From Grifola frondosa (taxonomy: Eukaryota > Basidiomycota > Agaricomycetes > Polyporales > Grifolaceae), in assembly GCA_001683735.1 (NCBI GenBank), contig LUGG01000038.1, forward strand, positions 248,001 to 312,000: 64,000 nt of DNA, in the 5' to 3' direction. The position numbers and the translations under genes are program-made. The first letter of the stretch is position 1. The number at the start of each line of letters is the position of its first letter. The notes under the pieces were generated by a model. The model was not told the DNA's origin and made no database searches. It saw only the letters and a program-made list of their open reading frames with translations. This document shows, one piece after another, positions 23,101 through 35,559 of this stretch.

Positions 23101-25785
23101 AACCGCCGTTCGCGTGGACAAGGGCAAAGTTGTGGGCTATATTGGCAAGTTGCAGAACCATGACACAGCTGAGATCGCAAAAATTGCTATCAAACATTAC
23201 CTCTATGTAGAAGCGTTCATGATCTACAAGAAATACGAGCAGCATGCCATGGCCATCAACGTTCTCGTAGAACATGTTGTATCTGTGGACCGTGGTGTGG
23301 AGTATGCAAACAAGGTTAACAAGCCGGAGGTTTGGAGCGGATTGGCTGAAAGACAGCTTGACGGTCTACGAATCAAGGCTGCCGTCGGTGAGTTTTTTCA
23401 CATCCATGAAGCACGGTTCATCTCACTCTCTTTCTCGTGTAGACTCCTACATCCAGGTTGAGAATCTCTCGAATTTTTTGGAGGTCATCAAGATCTTGAA
23501 CCGCGCAGGCAAATTCGATGATCTCATCTGCTACCTCCAGATGGGCTTGCAAGTCTCTCCGGAAACCGAAGATCGACACGGAGTTGGCATATGCATATGC
23601 AAAATGGATCGTCTTGCACGATATGGAGGATTTCCTGAGCATGACCAATGTAGCGGACGTCTTGGAAGTGGTAGAAAAATGTTTCGAGGACCAGCTCTAT
23701 CACGCCGCCAAACTGTCATTCACAAGCATTTCGAACTGGGCCCATCTCGCAACTGCTCTCATATATCTCGGCGAGAACCAGGGTGCCGTCGAGAGTGCTC
23801 GGAAGGGCGGCAATACTCAGTGAGCATCGTATCTTCGTTTATATTGGACTTTAGGATCTGATAATGTACCCAAAATATGAAAGCAAGTTCACGCCGCATG
23901 CATAGAGAAGGGCAAACTCCGTTTGGTGTGTAGCGGTCATATGTTCGCTGGCTAGACCTAACATCCTTTACAGGCACAAATTTGTAGTCTCAATATATAT
24001 CATCGTCAACGCAGTGTGTATTGTTGTAGACGTCATCCAAGTTTGTTTCTCATGGCACATCTGGAACAGGAACTTTATACGATGGTCATACGAACGTTGT
24101 GGTCACTTTGATGAGGTTTTTCACTGCTTGAGGCACGCTTAAACTTGGAGTGAGCAAAGGGCATTCATTCCTCCGTTACGGAGCTTGCTAAAATTTATTC
24201 AATAGACGGGTATTTTCACAGAGTAGTGATCTTATACAGCAAGTGCAGGCCGGAGAAGCGTAATCCTCCATTTGTATGTTGCGGCGCTCACCATTGAACG
24301 CTATTGTCCAGTCATGGAACATCCGAAGCTTTTCTAACTCGTATCAACATTCCAAAGGTCAGTTCCTTTCATGCACTAGTTCTGCCTTTTATGTTAATTA
24401 GTATCCATAGCTCATCAAAGCGATGGAGAAAGCACGCCTCTGGCTGGAACTTGTGTTGTTGTATATCAAATATGACGAATTCATAAGTATATGATGTTTT
24501 TTGTCTTAAATCAAGCTCAACATCGGTAAAGGACAACGTGGCACTTGCCATGATTGAATGATCCTCCGATGCCTGCGAACACAACCAATTCAATAATTTC
24601 ATCATTCGGATGGCCAATATCGATACGTGCATGATCATGATATTTTACGGATTTGATGATCAACTAAATTTCACCATTACAGCATAGTACTACATGTCGC
24701 TCACGTTCTACCTACAAGAATAGCCAACATTGCTCATGGATCGGCTAACAGTTCTCATCCCTCGTATTGAGCACGCGCACGTCATTCGCATGTTCCAGCA
24801 AATTGATCACATTCCTCTCATTCGCTGACATCTCATCGCAGTGCAACATGTGAGAACCTGCATGAATTTAGTTATAATAAATGACCTGCTGATGAATTTT
24901 TAGCTCAACATCGAGGCCGTCAATGACGCTTACAATGATCTCCTGATAGAAGAAGAGGACTAAAAACCCCTCCGCGACTCGATCGACAGCTTTGACAATT
25001 TCAACAACATCAAGCTGGCGCAACGGCTAGAAAAGCATGATTTGCTTGAGTTCCGACGACTGGCTGCACATCTGTACAGGATAATATCATTTTTCACAAC
25101 ACCACGTCATGTTGACTGCCTCGTACACCAATGCAGAAAAACTCTCGTTGGGAAGAATGGATTGTCCTATCGAAGCAGGATAAGTTGTACAAGGACGCAA
25201 TTATCATTCCGGCAACCTCAGCTTCAATAGAAGTGGCGGAGGAATTACTGGAATTACTGTCCTACTTCGTCGACATCGAGAACAAGGAGTGCTTCTCCCG
25301 ATGTTATACTGCTGCTTCAATTTGCTACGGTCAGGTGTCGTGGAGGAGCTATCATAGCAGCATGGATTGAATGACTTCTACATGTCATACAAAATTCAAA
25401 TCTTGCGGTCTATAGTCAAAAAGGTGTGTAGCTCTTGTCCGTGCACATGGTGACTTGTGACTGATGTACGCATTGTAGTTGGCTGCGCTCGAGAAGGAGG
25501 TCAAGGAGCGATCAAGAAGGACACCGAGAAGGAGCAGCAAGAGCCCGAGGTTCTGATTATTAATCCGGTCCGCTTTGATAGATTGATTTGACGCAAGGTG
25601 ATTTTTCTATGTTCATTGCTTCCCACAGATAGCCTACGCAAGCTCCACCACGACACCCGCTCCCATCGGCACAGTACTAGGAATGCCCCCGGCAGTACGT
25701 CCTGCTTATTGCTGATGATGAAGTACTACTATGTACCTGATCTGTCTTTGCAGGCAATGAACGGCTCCGCTAGCTTCTGATCTAT
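20150..25785 (+). pseudogene. clathrin heavy chain pseudogene, nearly complete (copy 2)
   Basis: Clathrin heavy chain forms the triskelion leg of coated vesicles. Here its frame can be followed from the propeller ([47 protein letters not shown]) through the linker and the heavy-chain repeats: [123 protein letters not shown] and SIDSFDNFNNIKLAQRLEKH with DLLEFRRLAAHLY. It continues to the hub region (AALEKEVKER) and a short Gly/Pro tail. The first 250 or so residues are missing, replaced by the Byr4-like piece. Many introns are retained. TGA stops replace conserved Arg at 20191-20193 and 24559-24561, a TAG replaces Gln at 24721-24723, and frameshifts are frequent after 22.7 kb. Confidence 0.95.
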
Positions 25786-25919
25786 TAATCGTCCTACATC
25801 CTACTTGTATATCTCACAGACCCTTGTAATGTCTTGCGAGTCCGTGGCAGGGTTCCTCCAATCTCGATGAAGTTATCAATTTTATCCAACAGGCTCTTGC
25901 CAAATGGCTCGAGAAGTTG

Positions 25920-26160
25920 ATCAACTGTATCAGACTGTAAGTCACCCATTTTTTAGTGTGAAAAGCTCGTTCAGTATCATTCAAGTTCACTAGTCAGTCA
26001 TCAATAACGACCAATATATTTAAAGTGCTACGCCGTAGGATGATCAGCTGCATCAGATTGTAAGTCATTCATTTTTCAGTCCGGAAAGCTTGTTCAGTAT
26101 CGCTCAAGTCCACCAGTCGGTCAACAATAATGACCAAAATATTTAAAGCGCTTCAGTCGT
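25920..26160 (+). repeat. tandem duplication, about 120-bp unit
   Basis: The segment from about 25920 to 26035 recurs at about 26041 to 26158. Shared words are tgtaagtca, cattttt-agt, aagc-tgttcagtatc, caagt-cac-agt-ggtca and gaccaa-atatttaaa followed by gtaggat. The two copies directly follow the clathrin pseudogene's last exon and are non-coding. Confidence 0.8.
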
Positions 26161-27053
26161 AGGATTATTGCTTGTTGGATATTTTACTTAACTGCCTGAT
26201 GAGCTTGTCGTTGATCTGAAATATAGTGAAACAGCCGTAAAAGGGAATTCAGAGAATTCAGACGTGACGGTGAACTTTTCATATTTCATTCTGACTTGTA
26301 TCTTTTTCGGTGCTTAACGCTCTTTTTGTCTTAAAAGCACTTTCAAATAGTGATCTTATGTGTCTTTTGCGTCTTAATTTACTTATTTTAAGACGAAAAG
26401 TGAGATAAAAGTGAGATAAGTGAAAACCGACATTTGCTGATGCAGAAGCGCGCTGGCGCAAATCAGGTTGGAGAGGGCGGATGCAGCCCGTGCGTGGTAG
26501 GCAGGGACCAGCACCGCGGAAGGATAGCAGAACTGGAGAGAAAGAACAGGACGGGCGGAACAGTCAGCTCCCGAAATGGAATAATGGGGGTCTCGGAGAT
26601 GCCGAGTGCACGGTAGTCAGAGGGGGTATTCTGTGCGTGCGATGGCTGAGATGCTTACTCGGTTTGTTCACTTTCAGTGTTTCCTAGACGAGCAGGAGCG
26701 TCCCATACGTTTCCTGGCCCAGTATTTCTCGAAGAAAGATGGTAGGCGCGAGCTGACACAACGTCACGGTGTGTCGCAGAATAGGTTCACGAGGGCCAGA
26801 CATCTTCGCCAGCCCCCGTGCTTTCGGCAAAATTGAACTTGCATAAGGCCCCCTCTACCTACACGTCCGCGGATAAGGTGACTTGCAGCCGTACAGACCT
26901 CCATCAGTGGTGCTGCGTCATGTCATCACAGGAGATGGCATGACCGTGCTTCGCAGGGTGGAATATGCAGCTTGTTCGGTTCAGCGAGCATCGAGGGATC
27001 ACATTCCCTGCACGAGAAGAATAGATGGGTTCAGTGTGTTTGCTCTCGCGGTC
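26161..27053. other. no supported gene; one hairpin
   Basis: A perfect 8-bp-arm hairpin (cgtcttaa...ttaagacg, about 26370-26397) lies in an AT-rich part. The frames at 26434-26836 are open but motif-free. They are shadowed by other frames, so I make no call. Confidence 0.4.
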
Positions 27054-27180
27054 AGAGCCCATTCAGTCACCCTCCCTGTTAGTAACAGCCAGCCGGAGTT
27101 CGGTGGAACCTGTGTTCACAGGCGAGCCAGTCCCGGCCAGATGAGCATAATTTGCTGTAATTGGGGTCCGGCCGGTGAGG
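27054..27180 (+). mobile_element. terminal repeat of a KDZ-type element
   Basis: The sequence starting AGAGCCCATTCAGTCA, then taacagccagccgg and ccagtcccggccaga...gctgtaattgg...ccggccgg, matches the reverse complement of the right end of palindromic element A (45900-46019). There the outer end reads tgactgaatgggctct. It marks the likely left end of the large element that carries the KDZ transposase and TET/JBP genes. The matching right end was not found, so the span is not proven. Confidence 0.6.
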
Positions 27181-27389
27181 TCTCGGTGCATTGTGACCCT
27201 GCTGGTTTTGGAAAGATTTACTTACATTCCGAAGATACTGATGATGCATTGATATTTCGGGGTTGGAGGGTATACACCGGACATTCACTTATGGTCCATT
27301 GTACACTTTAAAACTGCATTTAAATTTCGTCCATTGATCCATATTCAGACCAATCATATTGACACCCGATATTTATGTATATTTCATGA

Positions 27390-27690
27390 TTATTATTGCC
27401 ATTACATTATGTACACCTCCAATATATTTATTGTCGGCGTTACAGTATATGCACCAAAAATTATTCATTCTCGGTGTTAAAGCACATACACCAAAAATAT
27501 ATTGACTCTCATGATTAAAGTATGTGCACCGATGATAAACACATTGATCTATGTTGAACCAAAATTATATATGTTCTTCAGTTATAGTACGTGCACCAAA
27601 AATATATTCATTCTCGGTGTTACATTACATGCACCGAAAATATATTCATTCTGGGCATTACAAAACATGCACTGAAAATGAATTTATATC
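27390..27690. repeat. hairpin minisatellite, about 39-bp unit
   Basis: Units of about 38-41 bp centred on caccgaaaatatattcattc followed by tcggtg form short stems (ACCGA paired with TCGGT). At least six degenerate units are present. The same stem design, ACCGAAAATRTAT...TTCGGT, fills the outer arms of element A. Confidence 0.75.
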
Positions 27691-27865
27691 CGAAACATTT
27701 ATCCTTGTAATATTATCCAACATTGATCATGGTTACATTTGACTAAGGCAAGATTCAGTCAAGGCTTAGGTGAGAGGGCACAACGTCATATATGTGAAAC
27801 ACCGATGGACATTTACATCAACACCGAGAATGAAGTCCTGTGCTGAAAGATAGCGGTGCATTGTA

Positions 27866-28608
27866 CTAATTAGCAGCGCATGACTCAAGTCCTTCCTCCT
27901 CCATGCGCTGAACGACCGATTCTAACTTGTGAATCCTCTTGTCCTGTGCCTCGAAATAAGCATGCATGTCCTGCTCCAGAGCTAACACTTTCTCAGCTAC
28001 TTCCTCCCAGTCGCTTCGACCCATACGAGTCGGTTCACGCTAAGTCGAAATTAGTGAAAATGAATGTGACAAACACGGCTCTTACATATTTGATCGTTGG
28101 GTCTTTCCACCATGCCGGCGGAGATGGATGCTCATGCTTGAGCCAAGTCCACCAAGCGAACCTTGAGCCGAGGTTACTGAACGCTGGAGGTAGGGTGGGT
28201 GAGGACTATCCGGATGTGGAGCGGTATCTCTTCGACATTGATGTTGCAGCTTTGGGCATCCCAGACAAGCCCGTGATGGATCAAGCAGGCGACTGTGTGG
28301 GAATGTATGGCTGAAAGCCGGTAAGATACATCTTGCCCAGAATATCTTTAATGTGGTACTATCAGCGTAGTTAGTCATGAACACCGACCGGTCATAAAAA
28401 CCAACTCACCAACTCATGCTCAAGGCCTTGGTTCCATCGAAGGGAGGTGATCATGTCAGCTTTCTCGGGGTAGCCGCAGCTTCCCAGAGACGTCACTCCC
28501 GGATTTCCATTTCGGTGGTGGCGATGCGAAAATGAAGTTCCTTCGGATTTGCGTCCATCGGTGGTCGGGGTGGTTGGTGTGCAGAGGAAGTGGATTGAGC
28601 AGAGACAT
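27866..28608 (-). CDS. small orphan protein with C-terminal coiled coil
   Basis: Start ATG at 28608 (MSLLNPLPLHTNHPDHRWTQ) lies about 30 bp downstream of a TATA-like gtatatagg on the minus strand. The first exon ends in KLRLPRES with a TGA close by, so the donor is uncertain. A middle exon reads LPPAFSNLGSRFAWWTWLKH. The last exon, in a clean frame, reads REPTRMGRSDWEEVAEKVLA then LEQDMHAYFEAQDKRIHKLE and ends ESCAAN with TAG-type termination near 27866. The end is a leucine/charged coiled coil. I recognise no family. It lies inside the presumed KDZ element and could be an accessory gene of it. Confidence 0.45.
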
Positions 28609-28639
28609 GGTAGTGAAGGTGAAAAAAGATTGATCGCCT

Positions 28640-28960
28640 ATATACGGAGTCATTAGTGAAAAAGATGATTAATTAAAGTTCAAGCTCCGACAGACAATGG
28701 CCACCTAAAAAGAACAATACCTGGACCTAACAATTGGGCTGCACAGGTGAACAGAACAATTGGACAGAACAATCAACGACCGAACACACCTGTAAATCCT
28801 GCCTGGGCTTCTGCACTGACCACCAATAAATCAAAACATAATCCATGCACTCATTGTTCTAAATGTGAACGCCGGGAGACTAACACCGAGGCTTCAACAT
28901 GTAGCCGATCGCCAACACCGAGAAATAAACACCTAGATCGAACCGTTGAAGCCTAGAACC
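28640..28960. repeat. promoter-proximal repeat, copy 1
   Basis: Words caagctccgacagacaatgg, caattgggc, cgaacacacctgt, ccaccaataa, tctaaatgtgaacgccggga and gactaacaccg recur in the same order at 29930-30260, and in part at about 30440-30540. Copy 1 lies immediately upstream of the minus gene starting at 28608 and includes its TATA-like box. Confidence 0.7.
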
Positions 28961-28984
28961 GCAAAGCACATAATTTGAGTCCAA

Positions 28985-29700
28985 TTGTCGTGTCATAATA
29001 CACTAGTATTACAACTCACCCTTAAATGTACAGAATTAATGGTACTGGATACATCATTAAATCGGTGTTCGGCGGTCTCCACCGACATAAATTCAGGTTG
29101 TTTGCCATCGAGTCAGGCATACTCCCAAAACATGATGTACTTCGGGACACGTGCTGATGATGTTACAATATATGCAACGAAGGCGATCACATTCTGCCTT
29201 CACCCTGCTCACTTCACCAAACTGTTGACCACCATCTGGGCCGGATCATTTGGATGACCGATCCACCGATCCCTCATCCTCTCCCTCCACCTGCACCGAT
29301 CTGCTTGGCTCCCCTCCCTCCGATTCCTCCGATCCGACTTCACTCTGTACACCCCAGACATGGTAACCACTGTGAAGGTATTAACCGAGTAAACCGACAT
29401 GAAGTACAAGCTCACATCCCAGCATTTGCAGTTCCACCAGTGACCAGCTGCTGCAGTGATCTTCGCTCCAAGGAAAAGTTCCGGACCATCTGTCTCGGCA
29501 TAGTGCAGCGCTGCCTCGAAACCTGTCCTTTGCGCGTCTCTTCGGCTTGAGGTGAGTGAGTGTTCAAAATTTAGAAGATCTACAAATACAAATCAGCAAG
29601 GATAGGAATCGAAATTAACTGGCACCATACCTAGGCATCCGGTAGGCGTACACGAAAACCACGGCCCTGACAGCCTTCAGGTCCTGTTCATCGCAAATTC
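28985..29700. other. no gene recognised
   Basis: Contains a Pro/Ile-rich plus frame (29254-29550) and its antisense. Neither has a motif. Probably decayed transposon sequence between the two promoter-proximal repeats. Confidence 0.35.
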
Positions 29701-29929
29701 GTCGTCTTGTCTAATGATTCGACAGTGTGGTTGTGGGGCATGATGGTGGGAGAGTGCGCGCAGAAAGATTGATTGTTCCAAGTCACATCTCTTATAAGAC
29801 TCGTTATTATAATCAACGGTCCGGACTGTATATTTCAACTGCTGACCATGTCAATTGTCTTCCCTTCACACAAGAGTCAATAACTGAGGAGGTCCGGATC
29901 CCTCCGGGTCTGTAAGTAAGAAGTCAATT

Positions 29930-30260
29930 AAGACACAAGCTCCGACACACAATGGCAACCTCAACATAATAATACATAGGTCTACAATTGGGCCACGCAG
30001 TTGAACCGAACAATTGGACCAAACAATTGGGCTAAACAATCGGTCTGAACAATCAATGACCGCACACACCTGTGATACCTGTCTCTGTTTCTGTATTATA
30101 ATCACAGACCACCAATAAGTCAAAGAAGGCCTGGATATAATCAATGCATTCATTTTTCTAAATGTGAACACCGAGAGACTAACCGGAGGCTGCAGGATCT
30201 AGCACTGATCACCAACACCAAGATAAAACCGGGATCGAATCATTGAAACCTAGGATTCCG
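29930..30260. repeat. promoter-proximal repeat, copy 2
   Basis: Diverged second copy of the repeat at 28640-28960. On its minus-strand side (29743-29800) there is again a TATA-like element (cttataagag) followed by an ATG. The open frame there is only 17 codons (MPHNHTVESLDKTTNLR), so that gene is dead or its exons are not visible. Confidence 0.65.
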
Positions 30261-31790
30261 ATCGTCCTTTCATGACTGACTAGTAGTACACCTCAGCCGT
30301 AATTGCAGAGTACTGACAGGATACAACATACAATCAAATGAGTCAATTGATATTCGGCACTCTACACCTGCACCAGGCATTGCCGATGACCGAGCGCTGA
30401 ATGGATTTGGAACCCCAAATAGATACAAACAGTGGATTCATATCTGAATATGAATGCCGGGAGCCTAACGCCGAAGGTGCAGGACCTAGGGCCGATCCCC
30501 AACACCAAGAAATGAAAGCAATTCAATCACAGAAAACCATGAAATGCAAAGCAAACAATTCCATTCAGATCTTCTTCTGCAATCGACTACTTGTACAGGT
30601 CAGACACAAACACAAACATACAGAACTAACAAGCTAAGTGATACAGTCAAATGAGGGCGTCGGCGTTCGGCGGTCTCCACGAGCACCCGGCGTTGGGGAT
30701 GACCGAGGGTCGGAGTGTGGTCGCTCCATTCACCCTCCGAATTCTCGGCGAAGGCATCCAGCTTGTTCCCAGCCCAAACCTGCCCTTCCTTCCTCTGCCC
30801 ACGGGACGCTGAATCAAGAAGCCCAACGCAAAGTATTGCTCCAGTTGCGACTCCATTAGGCCTGGGCGTCGGGGGCAACTGTCACAGTAATCATTGTACG
30901 ACGGGAATGGCGAGCTTTTGGAGCAGGACCAGCCTCCGGAGACTCGAGGGCGAGTTGGTCGAGACACCTTCATCTTCTGTGGTAGAGCTCGGGCAAATGA
31001 TGATGGACGAGGAGGATTTCCCCTCGCCCATTCCACTCGGACGCTTTCGAGGGGATCGCGGGCGGCTCTTTCATCTGCAACCAATCACGCTAGTTGAATG
31101 TCGGTTTGAAAACACCGAAATAAAAATATGGGACACACCGGTAACGGACCAATGCGAAACTGCATCCGGAGGCCGGGTAGAAGTGTGATTGAAACTCTAA
31201 ATCTAATCCCACCTCCAACTTCCATCCAAGTCCATACTTCTCACAATTATCGGCATCCTCTGAGGCGTTAAGCTCTCCCACGACCCTCACCTGAGTCTGA
31301 ATCAGACCCTACTCAGTTTGGGAGAGCCCGCAGTATGCGCCCATAGCGCCCTGTTCTAAAAAGAAAATAAGTCAGCGGAAGAGCAGTGATTGATACATAG
31401 GTGCTCTAAACAGGTCCCGGACTTGGGCAAAACCCGGTGTTGGAATATCATGTGAAGGGAGTGACTGACATAATTAGAAAGGGTCGATGGGGGTCCTCAC
31501 TTCTAGACAGTTGTATATGAATCACAACGGTGATCTGCAGTCAGAATAAACTTCGTGATGCCAATGTGATTGGTTGGAGGGCCGAACATAGAAATTGTGC
31601 GAGATAGCCGGTGGAACGATCTTATGATCATTATTCCAGATCTAGAAGTAGCGCACAAAAATAAGGTAGCTGCATCACAATCAGAATCATGAAGGGCCAG
31701 GCCCTAGCTTTCACACGTTCATCATTTCGCATCTCGACATTGATACGTGTGGCCACGGACTGGCATGTGCTGACGATACTATAATGGAGA
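30261..31790. other. no gene recognised; open frames on both strands
   Basis: A 157-codon plus frame (30715-31188) and a 145-codon minus frame (30647-31084) overlap. Both are Pro/Arg/Ser-rich without family resemblance. A partial third copy of the 28.7-kb repeat lies at about 30440-30540. From 31.2 to 31.8 kb nothing is open. Confidence 0.35.
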
Positions 31791-31794
31791 TATA

Positions 31795-34700
31795 CTAATA
31801 CCACATCTTCTTGTTCAACTTAGTGGTCGAACAGTGTGGAAGAATAGTTGTACTAAATATTTTAACCCATTGATCGCATAACTCAGTACCATTCAGCTTA
31901 ACTGTGTCTAGCCAAGTCACAAGTCCCGAACATTTGTCCTGCATGATCGAGAAGGCTTTCCACATAGAAGCCTGTCGGATCGCATAGCACCGAAGGCCTT
32001 CGTGCAGAGCCTTGGCCCTCATTTCCAAATCTTCTCGTCGTTGTTGAAGAATCGGACGTCCACTCCATCTCACACTTCACAATCACAAGCTCCTCTCTCC
32101 ACCACTCTGCCCGGGCTTTCGCTCTCAGCCAGTTCACCTGATGGACTACAGATTTCAGCAATCAAATCTCTGTCGATGACAAGACTGCTTACATTCTCTC
32201 ATCCATGCAGCACCATCACTATCTCCAGCCAAGTCAATCTCCAGAACCAAGCCAATAGCTTATTTCCAAACCACGGTGTGAGCCTCCACCAGTGCTGTCC
32301 CGACCTTAAAGTCATCGGAGATAGTACTTTGTACGGTCGAACAACATCTTTCGTCTTGCTGCTGTCAGCTTGGTCCATTTGTTGATCTGGCAACAGGTCC
32401 TGTAGAGATCTACGGGCATGATTATATATCCTCGCCTGAACCTTCACTTCATTTTCAACAACGTGAATTTGTTCGAATGACCGAAGTTTCGTCCGCTGAC
32501 TGTTAGCTTGTCTGACTGAGTCGGAATAAAAAGCCTTGTACCCGAGTGCAAGTCGGATCGATGAAGTGCATCATTCATTTGACCTTTGCGAAGTTCGATC
32601 TCATGGTCTGCAAGATCGTCATGGTTATTCTGACCACCATGCCAGTCTAAAGTGGATGGCATGTGCAGGAGTAGTTTCTCAGGGGGAATATCATCTGAAC
32701 TTCTACGACTCCCTCGGTGTCCAGGGGATCATTGTCTTCAACATCATACCATCGCACTATGATGGCCAGAGTGACCCTCTTTCATTTGATGGGGGATCAA
32801 GGTCCACCTGTCGGTGAAGGACCATGTGGAGTTTGGCGCTCTTCTGAAAATATCAATCCGGGTTTGGAGTCTCTGCCGGCGATCATGTATTTGAAGTCTT
32901 TCTGCTGCCGTTGGGTTTTTTCCCATGCTCCGGATATCTGCACAAAGGGATAATCTGCAAATATTTAGGCAGCTATATATCTTTAGGTATCAACATACTG
33001 AGTCTCCTGAATATGCATGCCAGAGGAGATCCAAGCTACTGTTCCTCTTGGAAGCCCTTTTCCCTCCTTGGCCTTTGCTAGTTCCAGTTGAATTTCACTC
33101 CGGGTGGGGGCTGAGGATGGTAAGAACTGGCATACAGCCATCAAAATACCCTCTCACCTTCCCGTTTCTTCCCTCAAATATATCCATCACCTCTACATTC
33201 TGATGACTTCGCCATTGCTCGTGTATATTCCTCCATCCTTAGATATCCTCGGGATCGCATTTGATGTGGCCTCCAGTAAAGCCTCGGTGAACCTTTTCAC
33301 CAGCCAGGCTTTGTGATATTTTCTGACCAAGGTAGGAACTAGCAAGCAGAGTCAGTAATGAATTGCCATGTAGATTCCTTTAGTCGTAGCTCACTCATTC
33401 TCGTTAGCTTCTTCCAATTTGAATGTTCATGTGGTCATCTATCACCTCTTTCCGTGTGCCATAGACATTCCCCTAGTACTGCCGGAGATGTGGTTCAGAG
33501 GTGCCCATAACGTCTCGATGATCTCTCCATCATTTGGCCGGCTCCCTCTATAAAGTTAGCGAATATGCGCAAAACATTCTCTGATGTCCATGCACATGGA
33601 ACAGTCCGATACCCTGCAGAATCATAAGACCGGCAGGCATGGTGAGGTATGGGTTTCCCGCGAACCGCGTCCTCAAATGTTTCCCATATTTGACACATTG
33701 ATGTTCATACAAAGGAGCAGAGGGTCATTCCCATAGCGTGGCCAGAACTCCATTGAATACATAGTCCATATTTTTTTGTCTGCCATCGTGTTCGGTGAAT
33801 GTCAACTGTTGTTTCAAACCACTGATGACACCTACCGTTCACCCTTTTGGAAATCCAGACCGAATGGGGTACAAAACACCCATGTCGTGCACATGCTGCA
33901 GCTCCAATCCGGTGGCTTCCAAATTATGTCGGTTAGCATTTGCTTGATTGACCGCAGCATGGTCATTGCATGTAGACGCTATCGCCGGCTTTCTCATTAC
34001 CGGTACATCGATCCATCGACCTGTAATGACACTTACCTCCTTCGATTCCTTTGCCACTCTTAGATGGTTTTTGTAATCACGTCCTGTACCACGAATCCTT
34101 CACCATCCCGTAACTTCACGTCATCTCCGCTTTTCTCATTTTCATATGTTCAGCAGAAAAATTGCCATCCATCAGAAACTGCATGTATATTTCCACCTAA
34201 AAGAATTATATGAAGCATTGAATATAAACGATTAAACACCAATGTACCGTCAGTTTGATCATTCTGCCAATCCGGTGGCAGATTAACACTGAGCTGTGGA
34301 CAAGCTGCACAGAAAAGACCTGACTCCCCGTCCTTTCACCCTCCTGGCTCGTGGGCCACCCCACTCCGTTTCACTTTTAGTTCTCTCCATTGCTGGCTCA
34401 CCCGAAGAGCTCACGATATTGGTCCTGCATTTAACCATTAATATTAGTTCTCTGGACGATGAAGTCACTCACGGGGACAGTGTGTGGGAATGCCGGTGAA
34501 GTGACCCTTTGGAGTTTACTGTAGTAGTTTAATGCGGAGGTCTTGCATTCTTTATTCTCTAGGAGAAAATCATCCAATACATGAGATGTGAATGCGTCCT
34601 CGGTTTTTGGAACTCGCTAGGTATAATTCCATGTCCAGCAGTTGAATATCGGTGCAACGGTTCGGACATCCACATACATGAGTTCGAACATGGTGGACGC

Positions 34701-35230
34701 CCTGATATCCACAACAAGTAATGTCCGCTTGACACTTCATGGCCGTGTAATCCCCGGATGATCCTCCAATATTTCATCTTCCTCCAGATCAGATTTAGGC
34801 TCAGAATGCCATTCAGAGACGAGGTTGGACAGATCGATCCTCCATGTCCGAGATGGATTTCGATGCCAGCAGACCTAAGCCATGCAGGATAAAAATATTC
34901 TCCGGACCATGCTTCAACACGGTGAAATGGCAACCATGCATGTGTAGCTTGGGTGCATTCCAGACATGTCACCGGACATCTGAAGCATTCCAGACATTTC
35001 CAGCTGCCCTCCCGGATGCCGCACTGGCAGCATTGCAGTCCTTTCACTGGAAATTCATTTTCAACTATCCGGTGCAAGTACTCCACCTTTCTAGGCAGCC
35101 ACTCCCTCATAAAGTCATTTTGACTCTGGACATCTTCCATCAGTCTAAGACCGAGGGAGGCATCGGACCTATCCTCACCATGGTTTTTCTCCGAACGTGA
35201 CTCTCGGCGTTTATCTTCATCTATCATCGG
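31795..35230 (-). pseudogene. KDZ transposase with CxC2 cysteine cluster
   Basis: DNA transposase of the Kyakuja-Dileera-Zisupton class, read from right to left. The CxC2 cluster is plain at about 35190-34830: QSQNDFMREWLPRKVEYLHR, CCQCGIREGSWKCLECFRCP and CLECTQATHAWLPFHRVEAW then GEYF. The core follows with frame changes: CNDHAAVNQANANRHNLEAT, ARHGCFVPHS, LPAGL-like MPAGLMILQGIGLFHVHGHQ (about 33590-33650) and NFIEGAGQ. One frame over comes DGEIIETLWAPLN (about 33495-33545), which carries the acidic DGE..E..W motif expected in the catalytic core. The C-terminal part (31795-32161) includes RAEWWREELVIVKCEMEWTS and RRPSVLCDP. At least three frameshifts and several stops make it inactive. Confidence 0.85.
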
Positions 35231-35559
35231 TGTTCCAAATCATGCTCCGATGGTTGTATGCTACGCGGACCTGCGATGGTTGTCGGTGTTGACAGGGTTA
35301 GTCACGTGTTTGACTTTGCTTTCTTTCCGATAATGTCAGATTCTGCATGGCGTATTCCGTCCTTGGAGATCACATGTTGCCGAGGGATGATACGTTTTTT
35401 GCTCATGGTGCTGGCAGATAGTGGTGTCCACCGTCTCATTTTTATACCTTGCCATGCTTTGTACACGTGTTTGAAAGACAAAGACAAAGTAATTACTCCA
35501 TACATGGCATGTAGTACCTCATGGTCATCCAATGAGGATATTCGACCCCCACATGCTCC

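Noticed and set aside
26606..26836. Frame with DEQERPIRFLAQYFSKKDGRR, considered as retroelement polymerase
   Set aside because: Too short and no reverse transcriptase, RNase H or integrase motif in any frame nearby.
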